This document shows, in pieces, positions 1-11,360 of a stretch of DNA of 64,000 nucleotides. The translations under genes and the position numbers were made by a program. This stretch comes from Girardinichthys multiradiatus (taxonomy: Eukaryota; Chordata; Actinopteri; Cyprinodontiformes; Goodeidae). Positions within the stretch are counted from its first letter, which is position 1. Each line of letters opens with the position of its first letter. The DNA is taken from assembly GCF_021462225.1 (NCBI RefSeq), contig NC_061802.1, positions 9,877,859 to 9,941,858 on the forward strand, read 5' to 3'. The notes below the pieces were generated by a model. It did not search any database and was not told where the DNA came from. It saw nothing but the letters and a program-made list of their open reading frames with translations.

Positions 1-361
1 AAACATGGCAAACCTCCTTCAAAATTCTGAGTAACAATGTTACTCAGAATTTTGCAGCTGTGCAGCTGATGTGATACACCAGTGTGTAGTTTTATAAAAA
101 ATAGCACTGTCCTACTTTATTCCTCACCAGAAATCTCTTTATGAATTGTATTTAACAGAAAATCTTAAATCTTATTTCCTCCAGTTTTGTTTTCTCATTT
201 ATTTTACTTAAGAAACTGACAATAAATATCCATATGTCCACACCTGTTTAAAAGTTACAGCTTTGATATGGTGTTCTAACCTTCTCAAATGATATCATTT
301 TGGAATATTTGACTGTTTTAATCTAACAGAGCCCTATTTTCTGGCCTACGTTGATCAAATG
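1..361. other. No recognisable feature
   Basis: AT-rich sequence with no open frame or repeat that I can identify. Confidence 0.5.
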
Positions 362-1545
362 CAGGGGTTGGACAATGAAACTGAAACACCTGTCATTTTA
401 GTGTGGGATGTTTCATGGCTAAATTGGACCAGCCTGGTAGCCAGTCTTCATTGATTGCACATTGCACCAGTAAGAGCAGAGTGTGAAGGTTCAATTAGCA
501 GGGTAAGAGCACAGTTTTGCTCAAGATATTGAATTGCACACAACATTATGGGTGAAATACCAGAGTTCAAAAGAGGACAAATTGTTGGTGCACGTCTTGC
601 TGGCGCATCTGTGACCAAGACAACAAGTCTTTGTGATGTATCAAGAGCCACGGTATCCAGGGTAATGTCAGCATACCACCAAGAAGGACGCACCACATCC
701 AACAGGATTAACTGTGGACGCAAGAGGAAGCTGTCTGAAAGGGATGTTCGGATGCTAACCCGGATTGTATCCAAAAAACATAAAACCACAGCTGCCCAAA
801 TCACAGCAGAATTAAATGTGCACCTCAACTCTCCTGTTTCCACCAGAACTGTCCGTCGGGAGCTCCACAGGGTCAATATACACAGCCGGGCTGGTATAGC
901 CAAACCTTTGGTCACTCATGCCAATGCCAAACGTTGGTTTCAATGGTGCAAGGAGCGCAAATCTTGGGCTGTGGACAATGTGAAACATGTATTGTTCTCT
1001 GATGAGTCCACCTTTACTGTTTTCCCCACATCCGGGAGAGGTACGGTGTGGAGAAGCCCCAAAGAAGCGTACCACCCAGACTGTTGCATGCCCAGAGTGA
1101 AGCATCGGGGTGGATCAGTGATGGTTTGGGCTGCCATTTCATGGCATTCCCTTGGCCCAATACTTGTGCTAGATGGGCTGCCAAGGCCTATCGAACCATT
1201 CTTGAGGACCATGTGCATCCAATGGTTCAAACATTGTATCCTGAAGGCAGTGCCGTGTATCAGGATGACAATGCACCAATACACACAGCTAGACTGGTGA
1301 AAGATTGGTTTGATGAACATGAAAGTGAAGTTGAACATCTCCCATGGCCTGCACAGTCACCAGATCTAAATATTATTGGGGTGTTTTGGAGGAGCGAGTC
1401 AGGAAACGTTTTCCTCCACCAGTATCACGTAGTGACCTGACCACTATCCTGTAAGAAGAATGGCTTAAAATCCTTCTGACCACTGTGCAGGACTTTTATA
1501 TGTCTCTGACACTTAGAAAGCATTTGAAGCCTTGCTCTTCTAAAA
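362..1545 (+). mobile_element. Tc1-like DNA transposon, right end lost
   Basis: The left end reads caggggttggacaatgaaac, a terminal-repeat start typical of teleost Tc1-like elements. It is followed by a non-coding leader and a transposase relic on the plus strand. I do not find the matching inverted repeat after the transposase, so the right end appears deleted or decayed beyond recognition. The right limit is approximate. Confidence 0.72.
548..1436 (+). pseudogene. Tc1-like transposase pseudogene
   Basis: The frame opens at an ATG at 548 and gives a typical Tc1-like N-terminal half: a paired-type helix-turn-helix region (residues about 10-110) and the first catalytic aspartate in the context LFSDEST. 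Near 1185-1195 the frame shifts. The downstream half continues in another frame with the second aspartate (YQDDNAPIHTA) and then SPDLNII. The glutamate expected right after that motif is absent because of a further small deletion near 1378, and an in-frame TAA follows around 1451. The family uses a DDE nuclease for cut-and-paste transposition. This copy has at least two frameshifts and no third acidic residue, so it cannot encode an active enzyme. Confidence 0.85.
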
Positions 1546-4500
1546 CAAAAGTGAACTAAAGCATATTAACAAAAATTTCATGTCTGGAACTGAAGAATGC
1601 ATCTTGTTTTACACAGAAAATACATTTTGTTGACCGAACCGAAAACATTTTTAAAGAGAATGGAGTAAGCACTCTGATTTTCTACAGAAATTGATGAAAT
1701 TTGGGAAAGTAAAAGGTTGAAGTTAACGAGTCTCTCCCCATTCCTCAAACAAAGTATCTCTGTTTGAAACACGTTTTTATATGATAATGAAACAACTGGA
1801 ATCTTGGCTTTAAGAGAAGGAACAACCCAAATCTGAGAGATAAGGAAATAAATCAGCCCATGCCTCAGCAATAACCGATGCAGTAGCTGTACAGGTAAGT
1901 CGCCTTAATGGCGGCCACGGATGTTGTTTGTGAGCATAAAGTTTCTCAGGTAAAAAAACAGGTGGTTATGAAATAGGTGGTTATTTTCCTGTGGTTTTTA
2001 ATTTTTGTGTGGTCTTTTAGTCCCCTTCTCAGTCTGTGTAGGCTGACCAGCGTGTTATCCATCCCGAAGCTTGAATTTGGTGTTCTGAATGTGGAGTCAT
2101 AACTGGGCGACTTTTGGCTGTCTTGTCGGTTGTCTTGCACACAATCTTTTGATGCTTATTTACATGTTTCTAGCTTTTAGACATAATAAATAAATAGAAG
2201 CATTGTGGGGTACAACATCAACCACAACTGAACAAGAAACATTTTAAAACGATTATATATGTCGAGTAACATTGTATTAAAAACGTTTCTGTTTTATGTA
2301 GACACATATACGTTCATCCTTAGTTTTAGAAGGCTTTTATTCCTCATTGAGGTAAGCTAAAAATATTTTTTTTAAATGCTCAGGTTTTGGCCAAAAAATA
2401 AAAGGAAAAAGTGGCCAAAGAATCAGTTTAGAGAGTTTATAGAAATGTTTCTCAGAACCAATTTAAAAGATTTCTTAAAAGCAGAAAATGAAGAAATTAG
2501 GCATGACTTAAGATGCTTGCACTGACAGTGTCATGTTTTGATGTTAAGTATGCAAACAGGTTCACGAGGGAAAACGTTAAGAAATAAAAATAGTCCAACC
2601 TAAAATAAGTGATGGTGGGAAAAACTAGAGGCACGAGGAGTGAAAAACAGGGAGAAGAAAAACATGCCCTTAGTAAAAGAAAATGCCTGGAAATTACACA
2701 AAATTGTATTGTACTGTAAACAGTACAACGAAACGCAGGGAAATTAACTGAACTAGACAACAAATCACAAAAAAGAATATATACTCGGACATAAAGAATA
2801 AGAACCCAAAACACCAAAGTTCAGCAGATCACAAGAAAAACACAGAAACATTTCTTCAAACTAACAAAGTTGATTTTTCATTCAACATGCTTGAAATTGT
2901 ACCGAGTTTCCTGTCAGGATAAAAAAGATTATCTAAACCATGCCAGGAAAATAGCTCACACAACACAGCAGATCTACCAAAACCCTTTACCTATAAGGGC
3001 CATTTATTCAGACCTATTTGTGGAGAATTAGATGACTCAGAGCAATGACCAAGCAATTTGAGAAATCACCCTTGAAAGCTGTCTGGAAAATAACAAGCAT
3101 TTTTTGAAAAATGGTGTCTGGACCCACCATCGGTGAATCATTTCTTTAGGACCCACTCTGTCCAGTCAGGTCAATGACACAAATCATTGAGGCAAACCAT
3201 GAAAGAAGAAAAAGTATAAAATTACTAAACCTGTCAGAAGTTCTGCAAACGATGCTGGTCATTGCGCCCCATCACCATTTTTTCCCTTTCAATTTTCTTC
3301 ATTTTGTGTCTGACTTTTACCAACTGCTGCAGGGTGTTTTGTACTGACCATGCATTAGTTTGTACCCACAAAGGGGATATTTTGATATAAGGTATGGTTG
3401 AAAGGAATTCTCTACAATCCACTTAATGTCTAGAGTGTTAGCAACCACAATTGGTATGAAAAATTGAGCAATGACTTTTGTTTGTAACCACCAGGTGGGC
3501 TCTGGGTGACATTTATGCTTGACTATCTTTAAAATTATGGTGGCACAAACAAAGATATTTGTTGTACAAACAGAGCACAAACAACTGTAACCATATTTAT
3601 TTGATTTAGGTAATGTGATGCTTGACCCTTAATGTCATACCTTTATACTCTGATATCTTTAAAATTATATAGTGGAATATGGTGTCTTTTTGTGGGGGGG
3701 GGGGGGGTTACCTTTAGTCAGATAAAACAGTAAGGGGTCAATCAGGGGTCATATTTCTCAAGAGTCAACCCACAGAGATCAGAACCAAAATACATAGGAA
3801 TATACAATGCGATGCTAAGAAAATATACTCTGTGCCATGATTTAACTTCATAGGTACAAAACAGTTTGTTTACAGGCACATAATAGAAGTAAGAAGCACG
3901 TAGAAGTAAATTGGTAAAAGGGTAAATCGCCCTTTTTGTTGAAAAAACATCACTTTAGGTTTATTCTTTGTTAGAAGCATCTGCTATCTTTTTCCTTTCT
4001 CATCTTAAATTTTTACTCTTTCATTTTAATTTGTCTTCCATCTTTACAGTATGTAACACAAACACAGAGGTTTGGAAAAAGCCCAGTGAGCAGAGTCCCT
4101 AAGGAACTGTTCTTTCTACCTAAGCCTCTGGGAGCTACAAGAAAACACAAGTCACACTTTTCCTTTCTCAGTGCCTCCCCTCACATAATGCACAATAAAA
4201 AGCCATCTAAACCACTTGCCTTCTGCTGGCTCAAGCATTATGGTCGTTGTATAGGAGGTTTGAGTCTGGCCCATTCACTTCAAGGTAATGGAAGAAATGG
4301 ATGTCTGATTACTTTTTCCTTTGTGGGGCTGCTGTTTTTAAACAGACATGTATAGATAAGATATTCATCCTCACTTGAACATTAAACATCCGCATCTGTT
4401 AAATTGCAAAAAGCCAAGGAAGACAGGGAATAGCTATGTTTACAGGAGATAAGCGTTGATTTGCTGGGATGTTTTTATGTGATAGGATTGAGAAGAAGGT

Positions 4501-5558
4501 ATTCTCTTTGCCTGTCTATATCCTGAAGCTAAGCAGAAACCAAACAGAAAAAATTAAATTATGCTAAATTGAAAACAGAAGTGTTCATGAATCTACTCAC
4601 TTGTTGCCAGGACATCTCAGAGGACTTACTGAATATCGTGTTTTGAAAACTCTGTGTTGAGAATAAACTGTAATTTCCATTGAAATGATAAATGGTGAAA
4701 AGGACCCAAAGCTGTGAAGCCTTTGCTGCACAGATCAAAGTACAACTACTATTGTAATACAAGTGTTTCTTTGTTATGCCTAGAAGAAAATCTCTTTTTA
4801 GTGCTGTAATACCACTCCTCACTGAGTAAATGTTGGCAGGAGGGAATTCAAGACTGATAGGAATTAGACTTCTGCTTGCTGATGAGACTGTATTTATTGA
4901 AGCAATGACATAAGGCATGATTGTGTTTCTAATTGGATGGTGTAATTAGACTTTTTTTTTGTGCATTCCTGCTTGACTCCTTTTTGTTCTACCCACAAGT
5001 CCCGAGATGATTGTTGGTTTTTCCTTCACTGAGCTAATTACAGTGTCGTTATGACAATATTTTAGTGTGTGTCACTTTTTGTCTGTGAATTTTAAATGTG
5101 AACAAACCTGGAAAACTGCCAATCTGCATGTCATTTTTGTATTTTTTTATCAAGCCATGATTAAAAACAACTGCCATCTGGTAGTTTGACGGGGTGCCGA
5201 CACACATAAACAGAAGCATTACAGGTGCAAAGACACACACTCAGAAATATCAGCATATGAGGAATAATTTAGGTGAGCAAAAAAACAGAGATCGGACACT
5301 TTTTTGCTGTACCTACTCAGACAATCAGGTAAACAATGCCCCCACACCTTATTTGTTTGCGACCTTCACACTGTAGATTTTGTGAAACATGTTTTTCCAT
5401 AAACACCTCATGGTGTTTGGTTCCCTTTCGTACTTGCTTGGAAAGAAATATGAGAAGAAATAAATTTAAATCATTGCAATTTCAAGCTAAACCAAGACAA
5501 ACAAGAGAGGAAAAAATTAAGAAAACAAATAATTGTGATTTAGTGTGATAGACCAATA
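1546..5558. other. Intergenic, no gene recognised
   Basis: About 4 kb of AT-rich DNA. Short open frames occur on both strands (for example 4086-4355 plus and 2497-2817 minus), but none has a recognisable domain, splice context or coding look. The only notable element is a G homopolymer. Confidence 0.5.
3694..3707 (+). repeat. Poly-G homopolymer
   Basis: A run of 14 G residues in otherwise AT-rich DNA. Length is likely polymorphic and could contain sequencing error. Confidence 0.9.
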
Positions 5559-5563
5559 CAAAT

Positions 5564-6117
5564 TGTTATGATTTGGGGTTGTGTGGTTTCTGGTTTTTCT
5601 TATTTGTTTCTCACAGTTTTTGAATCATGCTTCTGTTTATTATTCTCCTGGTCATGCTTTAGTTTTTGTCTTCTTGTTCATGTTTTGTCAAGTTTGGTTT
5701 TTGGATCTGGTTATGCTTTAGTTTCATGGTTTTCTAGTTTCTGTTAGTTTGTACTCATGAGACTGTTTTGCTCGGTCACGTTTGTTCTCTCCTGTCAATT
5801 AAGTTTATTCGGTTCACCTGCACCTAGTTAATCTGTCTTCTTGTTTCACCTGGACACACTCCATATATACACACCTGTCCTGTTTATTCCTCGCGGAAAC
5901 ATTTTTCTAATCATGCTCAAGTCTGATTTACTGGATCATGCTCATGTCTAGTTTTTTTTTTTTGGATCATGCCAAGCCTGTCTTGCATGCTTGCATTTGT
6001 TGTTTTGTTCCTGCCTCTTATATGAGTGAGTTTTTTGTTAATTAAATCCTTTTGCACTTACTGTCATGCTGTCTGCTAGTCTGCATTCTGGGTTCCTCAG
6101 TTGCTCAAAGCCTAACA
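5564..6117 (+). mobile_element. Solo LTR of a retrotransposon with 5-bp TSD
   Basis: The segment starts TGTTA and ends TAACA, the perfect inverted TG...CA termini of an LTR. It is flanked on both sides by the same pentamer CAAAT (5559-5563 and 6118-6122), as expected for a target-site duplication. Inside are a TATA-like stretch (catatatac near 5872) and an ATTAAA polyadenylation-like signal near 6041. There is no internal coding region, so this is a solo LTR left by LTR-LTR recombination. The 554-bp length and 5-bp duplication fit a Ty3/Gypsy-type or ERV-type element. The family cannot be fixed from the LTR alone. Confidence 0.85.
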
Positions 6118-6204
6118 CAAATTAGTAATAAATGTGAAATAATTGTGATTTAAATTGCTTTTTTATTAAAAAAAAAAAACGATAATCTGAAACATGTGAC
6201 TGAC

Positions 6205-6450
6205 ATTTGTTTTTTTTTTCCGAGCCCCTGTCAACAATACCTCTTAGAACATCCTTTTGCTGCAAACACAGCTGCAATACTTTTTGGGTATGTATACCAG
6301 CTTTGTACGTCTAGAGAACAACATTTTTACCAAAATAGTTCACTCAGATTTAGTGGAGAGCATCTATGAATATCAATTCTCAATTCTTGCCTTAAACATT
6401 TAGTTGGATTTAGGGCTAGACTTTGACTAGGCCATTCTAACAACATGGCT
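6205..6450 (-). mobile_element. Tc1-group non-autonomous relic (antisense)
   Basis: The stretch resembles the interior of a common teleost Tc1-group repeat read in reverse, including gtctagaga..., a tagttggatttagggctaga segment and gactttgactaggccattct. The same family appears in the opposite orientation at about 60560-61225. Neither end is preserved here. Confidence 0.5.
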
Positions 6451-6549
6451 ACGTCGTGATCAAAAGCATTCTGTTCAAGGTCTGTGTAAATTTGGGGTGG
6501 TCATTGTTAAAAGGCAGGTCTCACGTCATTTGCAGCTTCCCACACATGG

Positions 6550-6747
6550 AGTCTCAAACTCCTGTCCATGAGGGCTGGTGTCCAGCAGCTTTTAGAGGTG
6601 TCTCTACATCAACATATTTGACTCAGATAATTAGGTCACCAGTAGAAATGTACTGCATGGTGAGGAGGAAAGTCAGCAGGTTCAATTAGGTGTGTTTGAA
6701 GCGACCCATCTAAAAGTTGCTGGACAACAGCCCTCAGTTTCAAACCC
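6550..6747. mobile_element. Palindromic MITE
   Basis: The left arm (gtctcaaactcctgtccatg and following) and the right arm (ggacaacagccctcagtttc and following) are imperfect inverted copies of each other around a short centre. This matches a frequent teleost miniature inverted-repeat element. There is no coding capacity. The host open frame at 6456-6689 is a by-product of this repeat. Confidence 0.65.
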
Positions 6748-7379
6748 TTACTCTGAGAGGACTTTGCCTGTGTTTAGCTTAATCCATTTCCTCCATAAAC
6801 ATTAACCAGCCTTCCTGTGCCTGCTGAGGAAAAAAACTCCCCTCGGCATATGCTGCGGCCAGGGTTTATGGTGGGGATGGGTTCATTTGTGTAAATTTTG
6901 CAAAGACACATAACACTTCAAATAGGCCAAAACGTTAAATTTTGGTCTCATTTGAGCATAACAACTTTTTCCACGTGTTTGCTGTGTCCCCTACAGGGCT
7001 TGGGCATACTGCAAAGGGGACATCTTATGTGCTGCATGTCATAACTAAGGCTGATTGAAATTTTGAAAAAGTTTATTTTACACACAATTAATGACTTATT
7101 TACAGAAATAGGTCTCAGAGATGGACCATGAAGACAGATATGGAACAAAAGAGTCAGATTAGTAACTCTGATTGTGAATTTCAGCTGCTCTGAGAATCTT
7201 ACTTGTTTGCTAAGGTAAGTATGCATGAGGAGAGGCACTGATGATCCAAAGCTGTGGTCAGTGAGAGGAAGGGGCTGAGAAGGGTGTCTGCTGAGGTAAG
7301 TGATGCTAGGTAAGTGTTGCAACTTGAGTTTGGCAACAGGAAGCAGCAGGGAGCCTCAGGGCAATTTCAGGAAGTACAA
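6748..7379. other. Intergenic, nothing recognised
   Basis: No gene, repeat or signal that I can support. Confidence 0.4.
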
Positions 7380-8176
7380 GGTAAGACACATGGTTTCCGA
7401 GGGGGACAGAGAGACAAGAACTCATTCACAAGAATCATCAACACCAGTGACCCCCAGGGGGTGTGTTCTCTCCCTGCTCCCTTCTTCCTGTCAACAAATG
7501 ACTGCACCTCAGCGGACCATTTGTGAAACTCCTGAAGTTTGCAGATGACACCACTGTTATTGGTCTGATCCAGGACAATGTACAAGTCTGCACGCAGGCA
7601 GGAGGTGAAACGCCTGGTCCATTGGTGCAGTCAGAAACACCTGGAGCTCAACCTGCTCAAGACAGTGGAGATGATGGTGGACGTCCGGAGCAAATTCCCC
7701 ACAGTGTCTCTCAATAACATTCTTAACAACACTGTGTCTGCTTTGGATCACTTCCGATTCCTAGGAACCACCCTTCTAGTGACCAGAGGTGGTCCTCACA
7801 TGTAGACACGTTTTATTAGAAGGTCCAGCAGAGACTGTACCTCCTATGGCAACTCAAGAAGAACAGCCTTCCACAGGAGCTGCTGGTCATCTTCTACACT
7901 GTCAATATTCAGTGTGTTTTGTGCACATTCATTACTGTGTGGTTTGGCTCATTCACAAAACAGGACAGGTCCATATTACAACAAACAATTAGGTCTGCAG
8001 AGAGGATTATCAGGTCTCTGCAGACCCCACACATCCTGCGCGGAATCTGTTTACACTCTTAACTTTGCGTAGGTGTTTCAGAGCACTACTTGCAAAAACC
8101 ATCTGCCACAGAGACAGTTTCTTTCCCCAGGCTGTCTCTCTACAGAACATCTAACAGAGTGTCCAGACCATACATT
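7380..8176 (+). pseudogene. Rex1-like LINE reverse transcriptase fragment
   Basis: Fragment of a non-LTR retrotransposon ORF2. In successive frames it shows the RT motif around PQGCV (7451), the catalytic-box context KFADDTTVIGLI (7527-7565), then CSQKHLELN and FRFLGTT (about 7755). These match the same motifs in the long LINE at 17746-21100, but with clear divergence. Several frameshifts and stops break the frame. After about 7800 it continues as a degraded thumb and C-terminal region. The right edge is cut by a Tc1-like insertion at 8177. It is inactive and older than the 17.7-kb copy. Confidence 0.75.
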
Positions 8177-9383
8177 CACTGCCTGGCCAAAAAAAAGTCA
8201 CCACCAAAAATAAAAGGTCACACACCGCCTTTAGCTTTGATTATGGCACGCATTTACGGTGGCATTGTTTCGATAAGCTTCTGCAATGTCACAAGATTTA
8301 TTTCCACCCAGTGTTGCATTAAGTTTTCTCCAAGATGTTGCATTGATGATGATAGAGTCTGACCGCTGCGCAAAGCCTTCTCCAGCACATCCCAAAGATT
8401 CTCAGTGGGGTTAAGGTCCGGACTCTGTGGTGGCCAATCCATGTGTTAGAATGATGTCTCATGCTCCCCGAACCACTGTTTCACAATTCAAGCCCGATGA
8501 ATCTTGGCATTGTCATCTTGGAATATGCCCGTGCCATCAGGGAAGAAAAAATCCATTGATGGAATAACCTGGTCATTCAGGTAGTCAGCTGACTTCATTC
8601 TTTCAACACATACTGTTGCTGAACCCTGACCTGACCACCTGCAGCAACCCCAGATCATAGCACTGCCCCCACAGGCTGGTACAGTAGGTACTAGGCATGA
8701 TGGGTGCATCACTTCACCTGCCTCTCTTCTTACCCCGATGCGCCCATCACTCTGGAGCAGGATAAATCTGGACTCATCAGACCATATGACCTTCTTCCAT
8801 TGCTCCAGAGTCCAATCTTTATGCTCCCTAGCAAATTGAAGCTTCTTTTTCTGGTTAGCCTCACTGATTAGTGGTTTTCTTAAGGCTACACAGTTGTTCA
8901 GTCCCAATCCCTTGAGATCCCTTCGAATTGCGCGTGTGGAAATGTTCTTACTTTCACTATTAAACATAGCCCGCAGTTCTACTGTTGTTTTTCTTCGTTT
9001 AAGTGATCGTCAATCACGATCATTTAGGATTTTTTTCCGGCCACATTTCTTCCTCGAAGACGATGTTTCCAGTTTGTAATAATGCGTTGGACAGTTCTTA
9101 ACCCAATTTTGGTAGTTTCTGCAGTCTCCTTAGATCTTTTCTCTGCTTGATGCATGCCAATAATTTGACCCTGCTGAAACAGACATCTTTTCAGGGATGT
9201 GTCTTTTGACATGGTTGCTTAAGAAATGAGAAGCAACTCATTGCACCAGATGGGGTTAAATAATTTGTTGCCAGCTGAAACATAATCATCAACTCATGCA
9301 GTAATTATCCAATGGGAATGGGAGGTTCATACCTATTTGCTTAGTTAAATCCAGGTGGCGACTTTTTTTTTGGCCAGGCAGTG
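8177..9383 (-). mobile_element. Full-length dead Tc1-like transposon
   Basis: Inverted termini are visible: cactgcctggccaaaaaaaa at 8177 and its reverse complement ending ggccaggcagtg at 9383. TA follows the right end; the left flank is TT, so one target copy has mutated. The 1207-bp element carries one transposase relic on the minus strand and sits inside or at the end of the LINE fragment to its left. Confidence 0.88.
8240..9212 (-). pseudogene. Tc1-like transposase pseudogene
   Basis: On the minus strand the protein starts with ATG at 9212 (MSKDTSLKRC) and gives a helix-turn-helix N-terminus. A frame change near 9020-9050 leads into a long frame (8967-8488) with the first catalytic aspartate in IWSDESRF and the second in [10 protein letters not shown] stop follows directly (HRA stop), then another after HETSF. 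The last part (8442-8254) holds SPDLNPTENLW with the catalytic glutamate. All three catalytic acids are therefore present but the reading frame is broken at least three times. It is one of several independent Tc1-like lineages in the window. Confidence 0.85.
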
Positions 9384-9431
9384 TATTTGCAATAATTCAA
9401 CCATGTTTTTCTCTGTTGTAAAAACACTGTA
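9384..9431. other. Spacer between two Tc1-like elements
   Basis: A 48-bp AT-rich spacer ending in the TA that precedes the outer terminal-repeat copy. Confidence 0.5.
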
Positions 9432-9514
9432 CAGGTCCTTCTCAAAATATTAGCATATTGTGATAAAGTTCATTATTTTCCATAATGTAATGATGAAAAT
9501 TTAACATTCATATA
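9432..9514 (+). repeat. Extra 83-bp copy of the Tc1 terminal repeat
   Basis: This segment repeats almost exactly the first 83 bases of the adjacent transposon's left terminal repeat (9515-9597), in the same orientation, with one visible difference (gtaatg against gtcatg). Both units start CAGGTCCTTCTC and both are preceded by TA, so the element has a doubled left end. Confidence 0.93.
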
Positions 9515-11124
9515 CAGGTCCTTCTCAAAATATTAGCATATTGTGATAAAGTTCATTATTTTCCATAATGTCATGATGAAAATTTAACATTCATATATTT
9601 TAGATTCATTGCACACTAACTGAAATATTTCAGGTCTTTTATTGTCTTAATACGGATGATTTTGGCATACAGCTCATGAAAACCCAAGATTCCTATCTCA
9701 CAAAATTAGCATATCATTAAAAGGGTCTCTAAACGAGCTATGAACCTAATAATCTGAATCAACGAGTTAACTCTAAACACCTGCAAAAGATTCCTGAGGC
9801 CTTTAAAACTCCCAGCCTGGTTCATCACTCAAAACCCCAATCATGGGTAAGACTGCTGACCTGACTGCTGTCCAGAAGGCCACTATTGACACCCTCAAGC
9901 AAGAGGGTAAGACACAGAAAGAAATTTCTGAACAAATAGGCTGTTCCCAGAGTGCTGTATCAAGGCACCTCAGTGGGAAGTCTGTGGGAAGGAAAAAGTG
10001 TGACAGAAAACGCTGCACAACGATAAGAGGTGACCGGACCCTGAGGAAGATTGTAGAGAAGGGCCGATTCCAGACCTTGGGGGACCTGCGGAAGCAGTGG
10101 ACTGAGTCTGGAGTAGAAACATCCAGAGCCACCGTGCACAGGCGTGTGCAGGAAATGGGCTACAGGTGCCGCATTCCCCAGGTCAAGCCACTTTTGAACC
10201 AGAAACAGCGGCAGAAGCGCCTGACCTGGGCTACAGAGAAGCAGCACTGGACTGTTGCTCAGTGGTCCAAAGTACTTTTTTCGGATGAAAGCAAATTCTG
10301 CATGTCATTCGGAAATCAAGGTGCCAGAGTCTGGAGGAAGACTGGGGAGAAGGAAATGCCAAAATGCCAGAAGTCCAGTGTCAAGTACCCACAGTCAGTG
10401 ATGGTCTGGGGTGCCGTGTCAGCTGCTGGTGTTGGTCCACTGTGTTTTATCAAGGGCAGGGTCAATGCAGCTAGCTATCAGGAGATTTTGGAGCACTTCA
10501 TGCTTCCATCTGCTGAAAAGCTTTATGAAGATGAAGATTTCATTTTTCAGCACGACCTGGCACCTGCTCACAGTGCCAAAACCACTGGTAAATGGTTTAC
10601 TGACCATGGTATCACTGTGCTCAATTGGCCTGCCAACTCTCCTGACCTGAACCCCATAGAGAATCTGTGGGATATTGTGAAGAGAACGTTGAGAGACTCA
10701 AGACCCAACACTCTGGATGAGCTAAAGGCCGCTATCGAAGCATCCTGGGCCTCCATAAGACCTCAGCAGTGCCACAGGCTGATTGCCTCCATGCCACGCC
10801 GCATTGAAGCAGTCATTTCTGCAAAAGGATTCCAGACCAAGTATTGAGTGCATAACTGTACATGATTATTTGAAGGTTGACGTTTTTTGTATTAAAAACA
10901 CTTTTATTTTATTGGTCGGATGAAATATGCTAATTTTGTGAGATAGGAATTTTGGGTTTTCATGAGCTGTATGCCAAAATCATCCGTATTAAGACAATAA
11001 AAGACTTGAAATATTTCAGTTAGTGTGCAATGAATCTAAAATATATGAATGTTAAATTTTCATCATGACATTATGGAAAATAATGAACTTTATCACAATA
11101 TGCTAATATTTTGAGAAGGACCAG
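9515..11124 (+). mobile_element. Near-intact Tc1-like transposon with 200-bp TIRs
   Basis: A complete element: left terminal inverted repeat 9515-9714 and right repeat 10925-11124, each 200 bp and differing at only about three positions that I can see (including the second base from the end). TA dinucleotides flank it (9513-9514 and 11125-11126). The transposase lies between the repeats in one uninterrupted frame. Very low TIR divergence and an open reading frame indicate a recent insertion and possibly an autonomous copy. Confidence 0.93.
9843..10847 (+). CDS. Tc1-like DD34E transposase, uninterrupted
   Basis: A 334-residue transposase, the usual length for Tc1-like enzymes (about 330-345). 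Residues 1-50 form the first helix-turn-helix (homeodomain-like, with KEISEQIGCSQSAVSRHL). Residues about 50-115 form the second paired-type region, with a basic GRKKCDRKR stretch that may serve as nuclear localisation signal. The DDE catalytic domain follows with D148 in FSDESK, D238 in FQHDLAPAHSA and E273 in NPIENLW. D238 and E273 are separated by 34 residues, the DD34E signature. The enzyme would bind the inverted repeats in the nucleus, excise the element and insert it at TA. The start is the first ATG after the left repeat. No frameshift or stop is present. Host genes use other codons and introns, so this is transposon-encoded. Confidence 0.95.
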   Translation: MGKTADLTAVQKATIDTLKQEGKTQKEISEQIGCSQSAVSRHLSGKSVGRKKCDRKRCTTIRGDRTLRKIVEKGRFQTLGDLRKQWTESGVETSRATVHRRVQEMGYRCRIPQVKPLLNQKQRQKRLTWATEKQHWTVAQWSKVLFSDESKFCMSFGNQGARVWRKTGEKEMPKCQKSSVKYPQSVMVWGAVSAAGVGPLCFIKGRVNAASYQEILEHFMLPSAEKLYEDEDFIFQHDLAPAHSAKTTGKWFTDHGITVLNWPANSPDLNPIENLWDIVKRTLRDSRPNTLDELKAAIEASWASIRPQQCHRLIASMPRRIEAVISAKGFQTKY

Positions 11125-11126
11125 TA

Positions 11127-11360
11127 TATCGGATGCCTCCTGGACGCCTTCCTCGGGAGGTGTTCCAGGCACGTCCCACCAGGAGGAGGCCCAGGGGATG
11201 GCCCAGGACACGCTGGAGGGACTATGTCTCTCGGCTGGCCTGGGAACGCCTTGGGCTCCACCCGGAGGAGCTGGAAGAGGTGTCTGGGGAGAGGGACGTC
11301 TGGGTGTCTCTGCTGAATCTGCTGCCCCCGCGGCCCGGTCCCGGATAAGCGGAAGATGAC
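11127..11360 (+). pseudogene. LINE ORF2 C-terminal fragment
   Basis: A GC-rich segment, unlike its surroundings, encoding a recognisable teleost LINE C-terminal stretch (GRLPREVFQARPTRRRPRGW, then RTRWRDYVSRLAWERLG and EELEEV) that ends PRPGPG and a stop near 11347. The tail GATGACGAGTATGAGTACG follows. The element is 5' truncated, beginning right at the right TA of the Tc1-like transposon. The exact LINE family is not clear to me. Confidence 0.65.

Noticed and set aside
4086..4355. Plus-strand frame of 89 codons
   Set aside because: No motif, no splice context, and base composition like the surrounding non-coding DNA.
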